DNA from: Salisapilia sapeloensis
Taxonomy: Eukaryota > Oomycota > Peronosporomycetes > Peronosporales > Salisapiliaceae
NCBI GenBank assembly: GCA_023334545.1
Contig: JAADVB010000009.1
Coordinates: 1-64,000, forward strand
DNA length: 64,000 nucleotides
Direction: 5' to 3'
Part shown: piece after piece, positions 19,846-31,319 of the stretch
Layout of the letters: each line of letters opens with the position of its first letter
Position numbering within the stretch: position 1 is the first letter of the stretch
Position numbers and translations under genes: made by a program
The notes under the pieces: model-generated
Seen by the model: the letters and a program-made list of their open reading frames with translations, nothing else
Database searches by the model: none
Told to the model about the DNA's origin: nothing

Positions 19846-22800
19846 TCATTCCTTTGCCTTGGAAGTCTCTTGTTCGAGGACTTTATCAATGTAGCCTCCC
19901 TCTTGCATCAGGTCGTAAAAGTGTCCACTGCCTTTCAATGTCAATGCTCGCGGGGTGTCAAATTCTACCACCTCCCCCTTGTCCAAAACGAGGATACGGC
20001 TCGAGTCAAGGATTGTGTCGAGTCGGTGGGCAATCGTCAGAACGGTGGACGTGCTAAAAGCCGAACGGATTACACGCTGCAGACGCTGATCAGTCTCATG
20101 GTCGATTGCCGCTGTTGCCTCATCGAAGATAACGATGTTCGACTCGCGCAACAAAGCTCGCGCCATGCACAACATCTGACGCTCACCAACGCTAAAGTTC
20201 TCACCGTTCTCTTCAACAGGACTCTCGAGTTTGCTTTTATCCTCGCTAATGCGCTCGGAAAGCCCAACGCGACGAAGCACATCCCATAGCGCGTCATCAG
20301 AGCATTCAGTAAAGGGATCAAGATAGTTTCGCAGTGTTCCTTTGAATAGCACTGGGTTCTGTGGAATAATGGACATTCCTTGACGAAGTGCCTTGAGACC
20401 AATCTTGCTCGTATCGATACCGTCGATGAGGATCCGACCTGATGCCAGCTCATTGATACGGAATAGCGCCATCGTAAGGCTTGACTTTCCCGCCCCTGTG
20501 CGTCCGACGATCCCGATCTTCTCCCCTTCTCCAACCTCAAGCGAAAGGCTTTTTAAAACCAGTTCGTCTCCCTCTTTATATCGGAAGCACACCTTGTCAA
20601 ACTGGATTGCTCCTTTGGAAGGCCACTTGGAACTTGAGGACGGATCGGTCGATGGAATGTAATGAGCTGGTTCTTGAGGAATATCGATATACTCCTGGAG
20701 GCGCTCGGGGCTTACCATCAAAGTCTCGATCCAGGTCATATTTCGTATAATTGACTCCAAGTTACCACTCACTTTTAATGCGTACGAAAATGCAAGACCG
20801 ATGATAGCAACATCGAGGACATCTCGAAGCAAAACAAGGGAGGACGTGACACACAAGAGGATCAGTGCACTCACGAACTGGATTCGAAGCGAAAACCAAT
20901 TGTTGACTGCTGACATGGCATACCAAATCTGGTTATTTGCATCCATGCGCTCATTGCTCGTCTGCTTGAATCGATCCAACTGCTTCTTTCCATACGCACG
21001 AATGACACTGCATCCTTCTATGGACTCCGACAAGTGATTCAGCACGGGTGCGTTCGTTGTTTTGAAAAGGCGCTGGATTTCTCTTGCCGGTGTAATGTAG
21101 TACACACCGATGTAGATGTAAAACATCGCGATAGGGAGAAGCATAATTCCTCGCCACTGAATTACGATGGCTGCAGTGATGAGACTGCACAAGGTTGAAA
21201 AGACTTGAGTGGCAAAAGTACCAAATGTAAATGACAAATTGACATCGACCGAAGCGATATCCCCAGCATATCTTGTGAGGATTCGGCCGATAGGATTCGA
21301 ATCATAAAATCGCATCGGTGCGTGCAGCAAAGACGCTGTCATGGCGTCAAACATGTACTTGCCTGCTTTCAACCCGAACCAAGTTACAAGTAGCGTGCGG
21401 ACGAGGACCATAACAGCGGCTAGGACACCCAGTGCTGAGTAAACGCCAAGTCTATAGGATGTAGACACATGTTCTGCATCCTGAAGGCTATCACTCGACC
21501 AGCTACTCAGCCAAAAGTCACTAGATATCTGAAGGGCCTGCCAAATAGACTGGACGAGGATGATGCCGCCCACGACGACGAAGCCACCGACAGCATGATA
21601 GTAAGCGCTGTAGACGTGGCCACTAACACGCCCTTCTGCTCGTTCTTCATCTTTGATCAACACACCATTATTCACTTCTCTTTCCATCTCCGTCATGCTA
21701 TTCTTTTTATTCATAGGATAAGGAGATGATACAGCTGGAGACAAAAGAACCATTTCATCTGCCACTTCATTTGGAAGATCATACTCAGTGACAGGTTCCC
21801 CATCCTCTTGTTGACTCAAGTCTACGTACAACGGTTTGACGTATGGAGTCGTAGGAAGTGGAGATAGTAGAGGTGGCTCTGTCGTTGGCTTTTCATCCTG
21901 ATGTTCACGTGTTTCGACGACGTAGCCTTGGTCATTGATCGTAACTGCATGGCTTATGTGTGGAGAATCAATGATTTCAGCATTGTGCGTGACAAGAATC
22001 ACAGTTTTGTTCCGCAGCAAGCCTAGAAGGCACTTTTGTAGAATTTCATTCTGCACGATCGCATCCACTGCTGACAATGGAGAGTCCAAAATGAAGATAC
22101 TCGCATCACTGTAGCATGCTCTTGCAAGAGCAATACGAGCTTTTTGCCCTCCTGACACGTTCACTCCTCGTTCGCCAATTTCAGTGTTATCTCCTGCAGG
22201 TAGGGACTGTAGATCGCTCGTGAGCGCACATGCGTTCAGTACCTTTTCATACTTTTTACGATCGTACGGATTGCCGAAGAGGATGTTGTCTCGCACCGTC
22301 ATATTTTGGATCCAAGGCTGCTGAGAACAGTACGCAACATCACCTCCAACATAAACAGTTCCGTTGTGCTTTACCATCTCACCAAGCAAAGCAGAGCACA
22401 AGGAAGATTTTCCACTACCGACTCGACCGTGAATAACGAAGAAAGCGCCAGCTTTGACTTGGAAGTTTACATTCTTAAGCACAGTCGATGCTTGATCCCA
22501 GCCAAAGATTCCGTTTTCAACTGCGACAATAACGTTCGAGGACATGTATTTTGTAGCGATCGGGTCATGAATACCGACGACACTACTTTCATCCATTTCA
22601 GGCATTTTTAAAAAGCTTTGTATCTTGTCCAGAGCAACCTTGGCCTGAATGGTCTGTAGGAGTAATGAGGTGATCATGCGTAGAGGCTGCTGGATGATTT
22701 GGAAGAGTGCGATGCTCGTAAAGACAATGGCTGGAGTTAGCTCCTGATCGAGTAGGATAGCAAAAGTTCCAAAGGCAGCGACACTGATGAAAACAGGCAT

Positions 22801-23787
22801 GCCCCACATTAAAAACAGACTTAGCGATGTCATTAAACGCGCTTGAAGCAGATGACCCAGCTCGATCTTGCGCGCCTCATCAATACCCTCAGCAAATTTG
22901 TCTTCTTGAGCATTAAATTTGACGATGCTGATGGCTTTAAAGACCTCCGTGACACGCTTCAAGCGGACATCCTTGCTCGATCGATAGATACGCATGTACT
23001 TGAGCATTCGCTTGGAGACAAGGTTGTTGATGAAGAGCATAAAGACGATGACACCAATACCTGCAAACGCAGCGACACCAAGCAAGTTGTACAGCATGTA
23101 ACTTGTGATGACAATTTGCAATGGGATGATCCATAGATCGTGGATCATCATGGCTGCACGGTATAAAGCTTCTGTATCTGCTGTGCACATATTTGTCAGA
23201 TGAGAAACGGATTTTTCTTTTCTTGATTCGGCATTTAGTCGAAGGGATTTGCGGTACAACATGGACTGCAAGCTCGCTGAAAACTGTATCGCTATACCCT
23301 GCATGTCCCTCGTCCCGGCAGCATCCACTAATGCCACAACTACCTGCGTTATGAAGAGCAGAAAAATCCAACCGAAGACATTTTTAGCTGAATAATCGGT
23401 AGCTGTCAAGCTAGACACTACGTGGTTCAGTACGACTGGACCCAAGAGGTACGAGAGTGTAATAAAGCAGAACCCAGCACCGTTCAAAGCGGAACGAAGA
23501 CCGAAAATGTCCACGAATGCCCTTAGAACAGATTCATTGCGTGCAGCGTAGGCCTTGGAGAAACTAGTGTTCAAAACCTGGACTCGAAATGGCTGTCGAA
23601 GCGTCCATACGTCATCTGCTTCCAAGGTTTTTTGATTGCCCAAGGAGAGCAAAGGAGACACCCATGACAGCAGCAGTCTAGACCAGCACCACGCTCGATC
23701 GTATGGATGCTCAATGCCTCTATCATCTTTGTCAGTCGGTACTGCGCCGTATACCGGCTGATGCATCCGCAGTGACTCTTTCGTCAT
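19846..23787 (-). CDS. ABCC-type (MRP-like) full ABC transporter
   Basis: Single exon, 1313 residues in the order TMD1-NBD1-linker-TMD2-NBD2, without the extra N-terminal TMD0 of long MRPs. NBD1 has Walker A GRVGSGKSSL (near residue 452), signature VSGGQKARIAL and Walker B IFILDSPLSAVD. NBD2 has Walker A GRTGAGKSSL (near 1096), signature FSVGERQMLCMARAL and Walker B IVIFDEATAAID. The catalytic Glu is kept in NBD2 but replaced by Ser569 in NBD1, so NBD1 should bind ATP and hydrolyse it poorly, as in other asymmetric ABCC proteins. The N-terminus RAWCWSRLLLSWVSPLL is the usual MRP lasso region. Substrate cannot be read from sequence; glutathione conjugates or other organic anions are typical of the family. 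Confidence 0.93.
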   Translation of the reverse strand: MTKESLRMHQPVYGAVPTDKDDRGIEHPYDRAWCWSRLLLSWVSPLLSLGNQKTLEADDVWTLRQPFRVQVLNTSFSKAYAARNESVLRAFVDIFGLRSALNGAGFCFITLSYLLGPVVLNHVVSSLTATDYSAKNVFGWIFLLFITQVVVALVDAAGTRDMQGIAIQFSASLQSMLYRKSLRLNAESRKEKSVSHLTNMCTADTEALYRAAMMIHDLWIIPLQIVITSYMLYNLLGVAAFAGIGVIVFMLFINNLVSKRMLKYMRIYRSSKDVRLKRVTEVFKAISIVKFNAQEDKFAEGIDEARKIELGHLLQARLMTSLSLFLMWGMPVFISVAAFGTFAILLDQELTPAIVFTSIALFQIIQQPLRMITSLLLQTIQAKVALDKIQSFLKMPEMDESSVVGIHDPIATKYMSSNVIVAVENGIFGWDQASTVLKNVNFQVKAGAFFVIHGRVGSGKSSLCSALLGEMVKHNGTVYVGGDVAYCSQQPWIQNMTVRDNILFGNPYDRKKYEKVLNACALTSDLQSLPAGDNTEIGERGVNVSGGQKARIALARACYSDASIFILDSPLSAVDAIVQNEILQKCLLGLLRNKTVILVTHNAEIIDSPHISHAVTINDQGYVVETREHQDEKPTTEPPLLSPLPTTPYVKPLYVDLSQQEDGEPVTEYDLPNEVADEMVLLSPAVSSPYPMNKKNSMTEMEREVNNGVLIKDEERAEGRVSGHVYSAYYHAVGGFVVVGGIILVQSIWQALQISSDFWLSSWSSDSLQDAEHVSTSYRLGVYSALGVLAAVMVLVRTLLVTWFGLKAGKYMFDAMTASLLHAPMRFYDSNPIGRILTRYAGDIASVDVNLSFTFGTFATQVFSTLCSLITAAIVIQWRGIMLLPIAMFYIYIGVYYITPAREIQRLFKTTNAPVLNHLSESIEGCSVIRAYGKKQLDRFKQTSNERMDANNQIWYAMSAVNNWFSLRIQFVSALILLCVTSSLVLLRDVLDVAIIGLAFSYALKVSGNLESIIRNMTWIETLMVSPERLQEYIDIPQEPAHYIPSTDPSSSSKWPSKGAIQFDKVCFRYKEGDELVLKSLSLEVGEGEKIGIVGRTGAGKSSLTMALFRINELASGRILIDGIDTSKIGLKALRQGMSIIPQNPVLFKGTLRNYLDPFTECSDDALWDVLRRVGLSERISEDKSKLESPVEENGENFSVGERQMLCMARALLRESNIVIFDEATAAIDHETDQRLQRVIRSAFSTSTVLTIAHRLDTILDSSRILVLDKGEVVEFDTPRALTLKGSGHFYDLMQEGGYIDKVLEQETSKAKE

Positions 23788-25034
23788 TGCGAAGATGCTG
23801 CAATGACAAGGCTATAACTGGTTATCTGGTATGTGCACATCTTTATTTCTGATTACAAACCCTATGGGTGAGACGAGGATATTTCACTGCGGATTTCCAA
23901 ATACACTGACTGTTGCGTTAGAACGGTGAGTGAAGGTTGTCCATAACCGATGCGACGGCAACAGACCCATTCTGTCGCTTAACTGACCGATGCCCGAATA
24001 TGTTGTACGACGACAACCATGACCGAACTAAGAAAAGTTACACCGCATTCTCGGCATGGAATCAAGCAGCGTCCGCTCCGCTGCACTTCGCTATAGCGCT
24101 CCCTCCTCGCCACCTACGGTATGCTACGGTGCTCAGATGCCGCCATCTTTGATACGCTGCAATGCTCCCGAACCAATACAACCTCTTTACGTCCGGAACC
24201 TCCTCTGCACTCGCACCGCGACTACGACCTATGGTACAGTGTGTTTCTGCTCTCTGCGCGCTCAGAAATTCAAGAAACTGATGCATGAACGGAAAAAATT
24301 CTGAATGATTAAATTAGCAGTTCAGATAGCTGTTGACGCCCGGCGCGAATGAAATTCATCCATAATATAGCAAAAAAGTATACGAAGATGCTAGGTTTGA
24401 GTCTTTTATTTGGCTAGTCATCACTGCTGATGCCATTGCTATCACTGGACGTATCGGAGGAGGGGTGCGCGGTCGTTTCGAGCTCGTTTCGCGTCCGCAA
24501 ATTGCTATTAGAAACTGCTCCTATGATGTAGTTAGCTGGTTATGATTTGAACACTGTTTATAATTCATTGCCCGGTGTCATGCTTATTGAAACGTGATTT
24601 ATATAATAGATTCAAAATCTAGGCACTTTTCATGGAGATGGAAGCCTAGAAAGAGGATACCCTTTGGTAGAATCCGCATTCTTTGCTGATTAAGCGACGA
24701 GGGATGATTGGGACGTAAAAGCGATGTAAAATTTTCGTTTTCGAATAGTGCATTATGCCTAGTGGAGTCGAAATTTAAGCTCTCAACGAACACGACCAAT
24801 GTCTCTTCAGCGCACCTATATAATGTACGATGATAAACATGTCGTGCCCGAAGTGGGATATTGACAGAATATAACTTAACCATTTGTTCTATTTAGATAA
24901 ACTCATTCGTACTGCGTGATGAAAAGTCAAATACGTCTATCGATTGCCTTGCCTTCAACCGCTTATTCATATAAATGTAAAATTTCTACATCGAGAATTG
25001 TACTGAGCCATTATAGAACGACAGTTTTGTCTTC
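23788..25034. other. Intergenic with a GC-richer island; coding status unresolved
   Basis: The island at about 24040-24290 stands out by higher GC and by open frames on both strands. One plus frame, open from about 24090, ends with PEPPLHSHRDYDLWYSVF and stops at 24285; it looks protein-like but has no start or homologue that I know. On the minus strand near 24419-24540 a short frame ends in HPSSDTSSDSNGISSDD, like the acidic tail of a protein, again without a credible upstream exon. I call neither a gene. Confidence 0.4.
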
Positions 25035-26798
25035 TTACACGTTATTGTTGATCACTTCACCATCTTGGCTGCGGTTTTGCTCAGCCCGCGTGTTGGCCGC
25101 CTTGTGCTTCCCAAGATGCACAATCTCTTTGTTGCATACAGAGAAGCGATAGCCCGGGGCGAACCGGTCCTTGGGGTTCGTGCGCACAAAAAAGAGAAGC
25201 ACCCATCCGACGATGACGATGATTAGGATTTTATGGAGCTGGTCCAAGTACGCTTCCGCTGGTGTCAGGCCATCCTGTAACATGCCAATGTACGCCTCAC
25301 TAAAAGCAATTCCGCCAGCGACACCTCCAATGGACCAAGCAGTGATAAGGACACCATGCAGTGCAGCGATATTATACGCCCCAAACATGTCGGTGAGAAA
25401 ACATGGAACGCTACCAGCGCTGCCACCGTAGCAGAAAGTTAAGAGGAATACACAAGCCAAGAAGAGGTTATACATCTCATTCTCGATGATCGTCGGTAAG
25501 GCCGCGAGGATGATAACTTGCGCCGTAAGAGTGAGGTAAAAGATACTACGGCGCACAGAAGCCGCTTCGCATTTAAAGAAGCGGATGGCGGCATCACTGA
25601 CGATAGGGAACACGAGACGACCGACGGAGTTGAAGATGCCGTTCATAGACACCGCGTCAGAGCCCTGATCAGCTGTCTTGCCGAAGAAGTCGACGCACAT
25701 ACCCGAGAGCTTAGAGAGCACAATAAGACCGAATGCCAGGTTCGTGTAGTACACCACGTAGAAAAGGATATAATCAACAGAAGTGAGGGCCTGGATAAAT
25801 GTCAGTCCTCGGACATGAGTGCTAGTCTGGGTCGTCGAATCCACGGTTTCACGTACGTTCGGGTGAGACGGCGTGTTCATCTTTTCAAATTCTTGTCGAG
25901 GTAATTCGGAGTGCTTTTGAGACTGCCTTTTGACTTTGTCTTCTAGTTGATCTACTCGTTCGCCGTGGACATTAAGTCCGGACACCTGGAAATCTGGTGG
26001 TGGAATCCTCAGTGCAATGCAGCACGTGTATAAAATGGAGGCGTAAATACATCCGATGACAATAAACGTCGATGACAAGCCCACCGCACGGATAAGTGGC
26101 AGGTACACTTTGCCCCAGATGATGGAGCCTGCGCCATAACCGGCAACAGCAAAGCCTGCCGCCATGCCTCGGTGGTCTGGGAACCACTTTTGCAGCGCTG
26201 ACACTGGTGAAATATAGCAGAGGCCCATGCCAAACCCACCAATAACACCGTATCCAATGTAGACACCGGCGATCAGCTTCAAATGGATCGACATGGCAAT
26301 GACCAGATGAGCGATGAAGAACATGGTGCTACCAAGCACTGCTCCAGCGCGAGGTCCGTGATGCTCGACCCATGGGCCCATGATAGCTGTTGATAGACCT
26401 AAGACACCGACGGCAGTGTAGAAGGCGTTGACAGTGTGTCCCGTGCTGCCTTCTCCGTAGATGTGTTCATCGATGGGCTTGTTGAGGATGGACCACGAGT
26501 AGAAACTGCCGATACAAAACTGGATGAGGAATGCAGCGAAGAAGAGATACCAGCGATTGAACGGGATGACTGAAATGCTCCAATATCGGCCCTTGCCAAG
26601 GTAGAAGCAGAGTAATCGTTTTTCAGCTTCGTTCTGGTCTTCTGTCCGCTCCGCATGCGTGATGGTCCAATAGCTTCTAATAGCGTTCGTAAATTTGTTG
26701 CCATACTGAGTATTATCTTCTGCCACGAGTCTGCTATCTCCAAGTATGACTGGCAGCGAATGCTCAGAGTATATACTGGTTTGATCCTTCGTATCCAT
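25035..26798 (-). CDS. Major facilitator superfamily carrier, oxalate/formate antiporter (OFA)-like
   Basis: Single exon, 587 residues. About twelve hydrophobic segments are split by a hydrophilic loop near residue 300, as in MFS proteins. The first membrane segment LIQFCIGSFYSWSILNKPID has the pattern of the OFA and monocarboxylate group, and the motif GFGMGLCYISPVSALQKWFP with PDHRGMAAGFAVAGYGAGS is characteristic of OFA carriers. The expected substrate is a small organic anion moved by exchange or proton symport. Both termini are hydrophilic. The gene stands alone between long intergenic stretches, so context gives no clue to substrate. Confidence 0.87.
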   Translation of the reverse strand: MDTKDQTSIYSEHSLPVILGDSRLVAEDNTQYGNKFTNAIRSYWTITHAERTEDQNEAEKRLLCFYLGKGRYWSISVIPFNRWYLFFAAFLIQFCIGSFYSWSILNKPIDEHIYGEGSTGHTVNAFYTAVGVLGLSTAIMGPWVEHHGPRAGAVLGSTMFFIAHLVIAMSIHLKLIAGVYIGYGVIGGFGMGLCYISPVSALQKWFPDHRGMAAGFAVAGYGAGSIIWGKVYLPLIRAVGLSSTFIVIGCIYASILYTCCIALRIPPPDFQVSGLNVHGERVDQLEDKVKRQSQKHSELPRQEFEKMNTPSHPNVRETVDSTTQTSTHVRGLTFIQALTSVDYILFYVVYYTNLAFGLIVLSKLSGMCVDFFGKTADQGSDAVSMNGIFNSVGRLVFPIVSDAAIRFFKCEAASVRRSIFYLTLTAQVIILAALPTIIENEMYNLFLACVFLLTFCYGGSAGSVPCFLTDMFGAYNIAALHGVLITAWSIGGVAGGIAFSEAYIGMLQDGLTPAEAYLDQLHKILIIVIVGWVLLFFVRTNPKDRFAPGYRFSVCNKEIVHLGKHKAANTRAEQNRSQDGEVINNNV

Positions 26799-28851
26799 AT
26801 CGATCGGCTAAGGGTCTTGCGTTCACGAGTGCAAAATGTTAAATGTGGATTAGAGGCATAGCATTCACACTGTAATGAGGTAAAGATGCGGATAAAGGGA
26901 GAGGATGGTATGTCGGCTGGTGTCGGATTAGATATGTATTTCTACCTTCAGCTCTTGAAGTTAGGATCAAGGGTATTGAAGTTCCTAGACTACGGGCACG
27001 ATGATCGTTCATCGAAGTTGTTTCCAACCACACAATAACCCCAATGGCTAAAACAAACACTACTTTAAACAGAAAAGGGCACGATGATCCTTCATGTGGC
27101 ACTGAATACATTCCAGAGCAAACCTGTAGTAGATCATGAAAGGTCTGATCAGAGGATGTGTAGAGATCATGCCTAACAAGTCTTAAAATTGCCACAATAC
27201 CAACCTTTTGAAAGTACTTGATACTTCTGTTCGGGCCGTATCACTTATAGATGTGTAAAAATTTTCAGTCAAACTCGACTCATTTAGGTTCATATTTATT
27301 TTACCGCTTTGTATAAATGTCCGGGTTATTGACAAGCAATGCTACTATACGAGCCTATTAGTCAAGCCGGTTCTGCGTTTGACCTTGTACTTCTCCGGCT
27401 GTGAAATTGCGGTATAGCAAAAGATGTACAGCAGCAATCGTGATATAAAGATAGTCATTTATTCACATTCCGTCTTGCCAGAGTAGATAGTAATGTTGGA
27501 AATGTATCTTTGATTAAAAGGGATACCTGATGATCAGGAGCCAGCGCTGTCTTCCTATGACTATAAACCCCAGAACATCACTATTAAGCACGGTTCAGTA
27601 GCTTGGTATAGCATTTGCTGCTAAAAATAGAATTAAAAAAACTACACTAGCCCCACTATACAGAGCAATTTCTTTTAATAGGACAGATATTTTGGCACTT
27701 GGCACTTCAGGCGCTCAATAGACATTGCCTTCATGATTTGTTCCTAAAATTCTAGCAACTTTGTCGGTGATCTAACCGGTGAGAGTTAACCTATGATTTA
27801 CCCGCAAAAGTATCAATGGCAAGTTTTCAGACAGTTTAGTACCTCACAAGGTCGTATATTTGGTGCCTGTGTACTAAGTTCGAAAGTTTTTTTGTAAAAT
27901 CTGATGCTTGACGTTGCATATCTTCAAATACTTTTATATGTCAAGTTGGTGTGAAATACGCCGAGATATTTTGGGTTGCTGCGTTGGGTAATACGAGCGC
28001 GGTATGGAAAAGCTGGTTATACATCAGTCGTCATCGACCATAACCTTCGTTGATGACTTCAAGACCGAATCTGTTAAAGTAAGCACTGGTAGATAGTGAA
28101 CTGCATAGCTAAAAATGTTTGACTCTAAAAACTAGTTTTGTCTCTCCGGCCTATATGAAGGTCTACGTCTTCAATAAGGGTGCTCATTTCCTCCTTTTTT
28201 ATCCGCTCTCTTTTCTGTTTGCTATTCCTTGACTTTTAACCTCACCTTAGCGTAGAAGTCAAGTGTTTGGGTTTAGCAATGTCTTCAAATTATATTATTC
28301 TCAGCCAAACTGTATACGAAGTGTATGCGAGCTGAAGTGTATATTTACAAACATCAGTGGGTATTTGCTATATTGCCAGCAAAATATTTACCTTGTATAA
28401 TCGACTCCCCATCAATTGACTTTCATACTAATATGGATAAACATCCACTGACATATCAATCGGTGCGAAAGGTACATGATTCTACTTACCCAGCATATTT
28501 AGTAAAAATGAACTTTTCAGTAGCATTTTAGCACGCTTTGCGCAACTATGTTTTCGGTTTACCTACTACAATTATCACTTCAGATTTAATCGCCTATTCG
28601 TAAGCTGCAACTGCTATCGCGAAAATATACCGTATCAGCATTTGGGTTTTCGTTTTCGATATCTAAAGTGAACCTTTCTACCGCTTTCTATGTCATCATA
28701 CTCGGTTAGCTTGGTAGACAACTGATTGTACATTATTGCATTTATCCTTCATTTACTTTTAATTTACAGCGTAGAGCGAAGATACATGAACTGTAATCAG
28801 ATTGACTTAAACAAACAATGCTAAAAACAACGAACTATGGAGGTTATGAGA
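26799..28851. other. Gene-poor AT-rich stretch of 2 kb
   Basis: No open frame here has recognisable motifs or plausible splice partners, and I see no transposon ends, long repeats or RNA gene. It is the longest stretch without a gene in the window. Confidence 0.5.
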
Positions 28852-31319
28852 TTATGGTGTGCAACCAAGCCATGCCTCTTCATCCGGGTTGCATGGCGGA
28901 CCAGCATTCTTATCAATCTGCATTTTTCTTACGGCTTGAATAGTGTTACCCACTTCGCACGATATTACCTCAAATCGAGAATTGTAACACATTCCAATCG
29001 GTTCATTGTCTTCCGCAGTTGTAATATTATATCCAATTTGATTAGGATAGCATTTCCTGTACATAACTCCCCCGCATGCATCTACAGATGCCTTTGTGTT
29101 CTTCTTAACTGTAAGTGATGTAGCGAATTTTAAACACAGAGTGTCTTTCATCTGCAATAACTTTTCACGCGATACAGCGTTTAGTCGAGGATCCGACATA
29201 ATACGTGTAGCATTTGTTGCAGAAAAATTAACCAAATAACCATTCGAACAAAGCTTCGTAAACTCGTCAACATACATCGTGGATATACTATCCAGTGGAG
29301 ATAAATCTGGTAGGGACTGAAGATTCAGCATTATAGAGAGCTGCAATCGTTGGAGGCGTTGAAGCGAATCAAAAGAAGGGAGCTCTGTAACAGGAAGAAG
29401 AGCGAGCGTCAGATCACGTAATTTAACAAGTCCTCCGAATGATGGGAGAGCTTGTAAGTATATATGTCCTCCAAGGTGAAGAAATTCCAATTGTGACATA
29501 TCTTCAAAAAGACTTTCGGGCATTGACCGAAGTCCATCTCCAATCCTAGCGCTTATGTGCCTACGTAATACATTCGTGAGTGTCATTAGGTAGTTTTAAT
29601 TGTAGTTGGATATCCGCTTACAAATAAGCAAGTTTCTTAAACTTTTTCGCCCACTCCGGCATAAATTTTAAGTCCGATTGGATGATGGATCTATACAGAA
29701 CACTGACATGAATAAGCTAAGCATATTTGGATGCCGTATTTAAGCAATACACTCTACGGAGATTTGTACAGGCGATGAGCTCTTCAGGTAGTTCTGGTAA
29801 TTGTCGATTAATTATTTGCATGACTTGAAGACGCCCTGCTTTTGCGAGATCTCGCACTGTTTGAAATGCATTTGGTGGATTTATCCACTCTTGGTACGTT
29901 TTTGGAATCTTGTTGACATCAACAATAGCCACGCAGGGACAACTATTCTTTTCCAACATCGTATATGAGAATACGGGACATTGAGGATAAGGCCTACACA
30001 AAGTGGTGGAGTTATTCACTGCCACAATAGCAGTTGTGGTAACTGCAACCCCGATCAGTATGTATAGGATAGCCCAATACCGAGAAATGTGATTAGATGT
30101 TTGGCTACCCGTCACAAGCTTCTTCATACCAGCTTTGTGATATTTGGCACGCGTTGATATTATCATTACTTCGATAATGCGCTTAAATCTGTAAGCAAAG
30201 GACAGGTTCATACCCATTCGCAGTATAAAATCTGTCCAAGTCAAAATGCGAATGGAGTCAAAGTACGATATAAAATGCTCAATCTCTGCTTGATCGCCGC
30301 TTATTTTCGCTTGAGCCTCAAAGGCTATTGGAGAATACATTGCTAAAATTGTTTTAAATCCCTCACGATCAAACTCGAAACTGGAGTAGCTGTAGCCAAG
30401 AAGGAGAAGAGGAAAGCCAGCATTTACGAATAAGTCATATCTACGAATGAGCAGAAAAATGAATTATTATTGCTTTCGTACAATAGATAAGGACCAATCG
30501 CACTTACATGCCATCCATTGCGATTTCGTGAATTGCAGTTCGTCTATGCGACGTGAGAATCATGATCGCAAAGGTCATCCCGTTCATGGCAACGATGAAG
30601 GTAAAGATATAAATTAATTTTACAGGTATGCCGGATTCGAGATACTGCCAAAGGTTCACAGCTTGAAAAGCAAGATCCACTAGCTTTAGCCATGCATTCT
30701 ATCATTAAATAGCAATTGACCAACGTTTTAATGATGATAACGCAAATAATTCATATTATCAATTTGCAATGCAATTTACCCAATATCGACGATAGCGACC
30801 GTTGTACCCTGTCACATCTTTCCAAAAATCCTTCAAATAGTCCGCCAGCTTAGCTTTTGGTAATACTCCCCACGCTTTTTTCATTGTGTATTTACGTAGA
30901 GTGGGTATTTTTCCTTTCTTCCTCTTCACAAGTGATCGCCAAAAGATAATCTTGTACATGATTACAATATAAAATGACTCGATGACTGTAAGACCCAGCA
31001 TACTCCCCATTAAGATAGCAGATGGAGGTTCCTGTAGTATCCAAAAGTTCCCATCGTCAAAATCTTCAGTTCCCATGACAACATTGGCGCTCTTAGTTGG
31101 ATTTAACGTTGTTATAATTAGCCAATGGTTCCACATAGCTGCAGAGAAAAGAGCAAAGATTATAAATGGGCTACCCCATCCAAATGTCTGTCTGAATGTC
31201 GGAGGGGCATTCATAGGTACAACCATCTCCTTGCCATCTTTTGAGGAATCACGGAACGACCTCTCAATGGGCGTATTATCCAGTGAAGGATAAGTTGGTA
31301 TCACAGTAGTCAATCTCAT
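28852..31319 (-). CDS. Multi-pass membrane protein with leucine-rich repeats
   Basis: My model has five exons on the minus strand: 31319-30780, 30698-30508, 30440-29751, 29690-29622 and 29560-28852, giving 732 residues. Introns are 81, 67, 60 and 61 nt. At least five hydrophobic segments are seen, among them FIIFALFSAAMWNHWLII, LMGSMLGLTVIESFYIVIMY, LIYIFTFIVAMNGMTFAIMI and YWAILYILIGVAVTTTAIVA. A region with cysteines follows (CRPYPQC, KNSCPC), then about six leucine-rich repeats running from LPELPEELIACTNLRR to LQSLPDLSPLDSIS. The C-terminal end has several more cysteines and closes with CNPDEEAWLGCTP. The repeats probably lie outside the cell after the last membrane pass, which suggests a surface receptor or adhesion role. 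No kinase domain is present. Splicing across exons 3 to 5 restores the repeat consensus well. Function unknown. Confidence 0.82.

Noticed and set aside
26799-28851. Possible transposon remnant in the gene-poor stretch
   Set aside because: No terminal repeats, target duplications or transposase, integrase or reverse transcriptase motifs were seen.
29717-29750. Apparent stop after LRRVYCLNTASKYA in the LRR membrane protein
   Set aside because: It is read-through into a 60-nt intron; splicing restores the leucine-rich repeat (LRRVSIIQSDLKFM), so it is not a broken gene.
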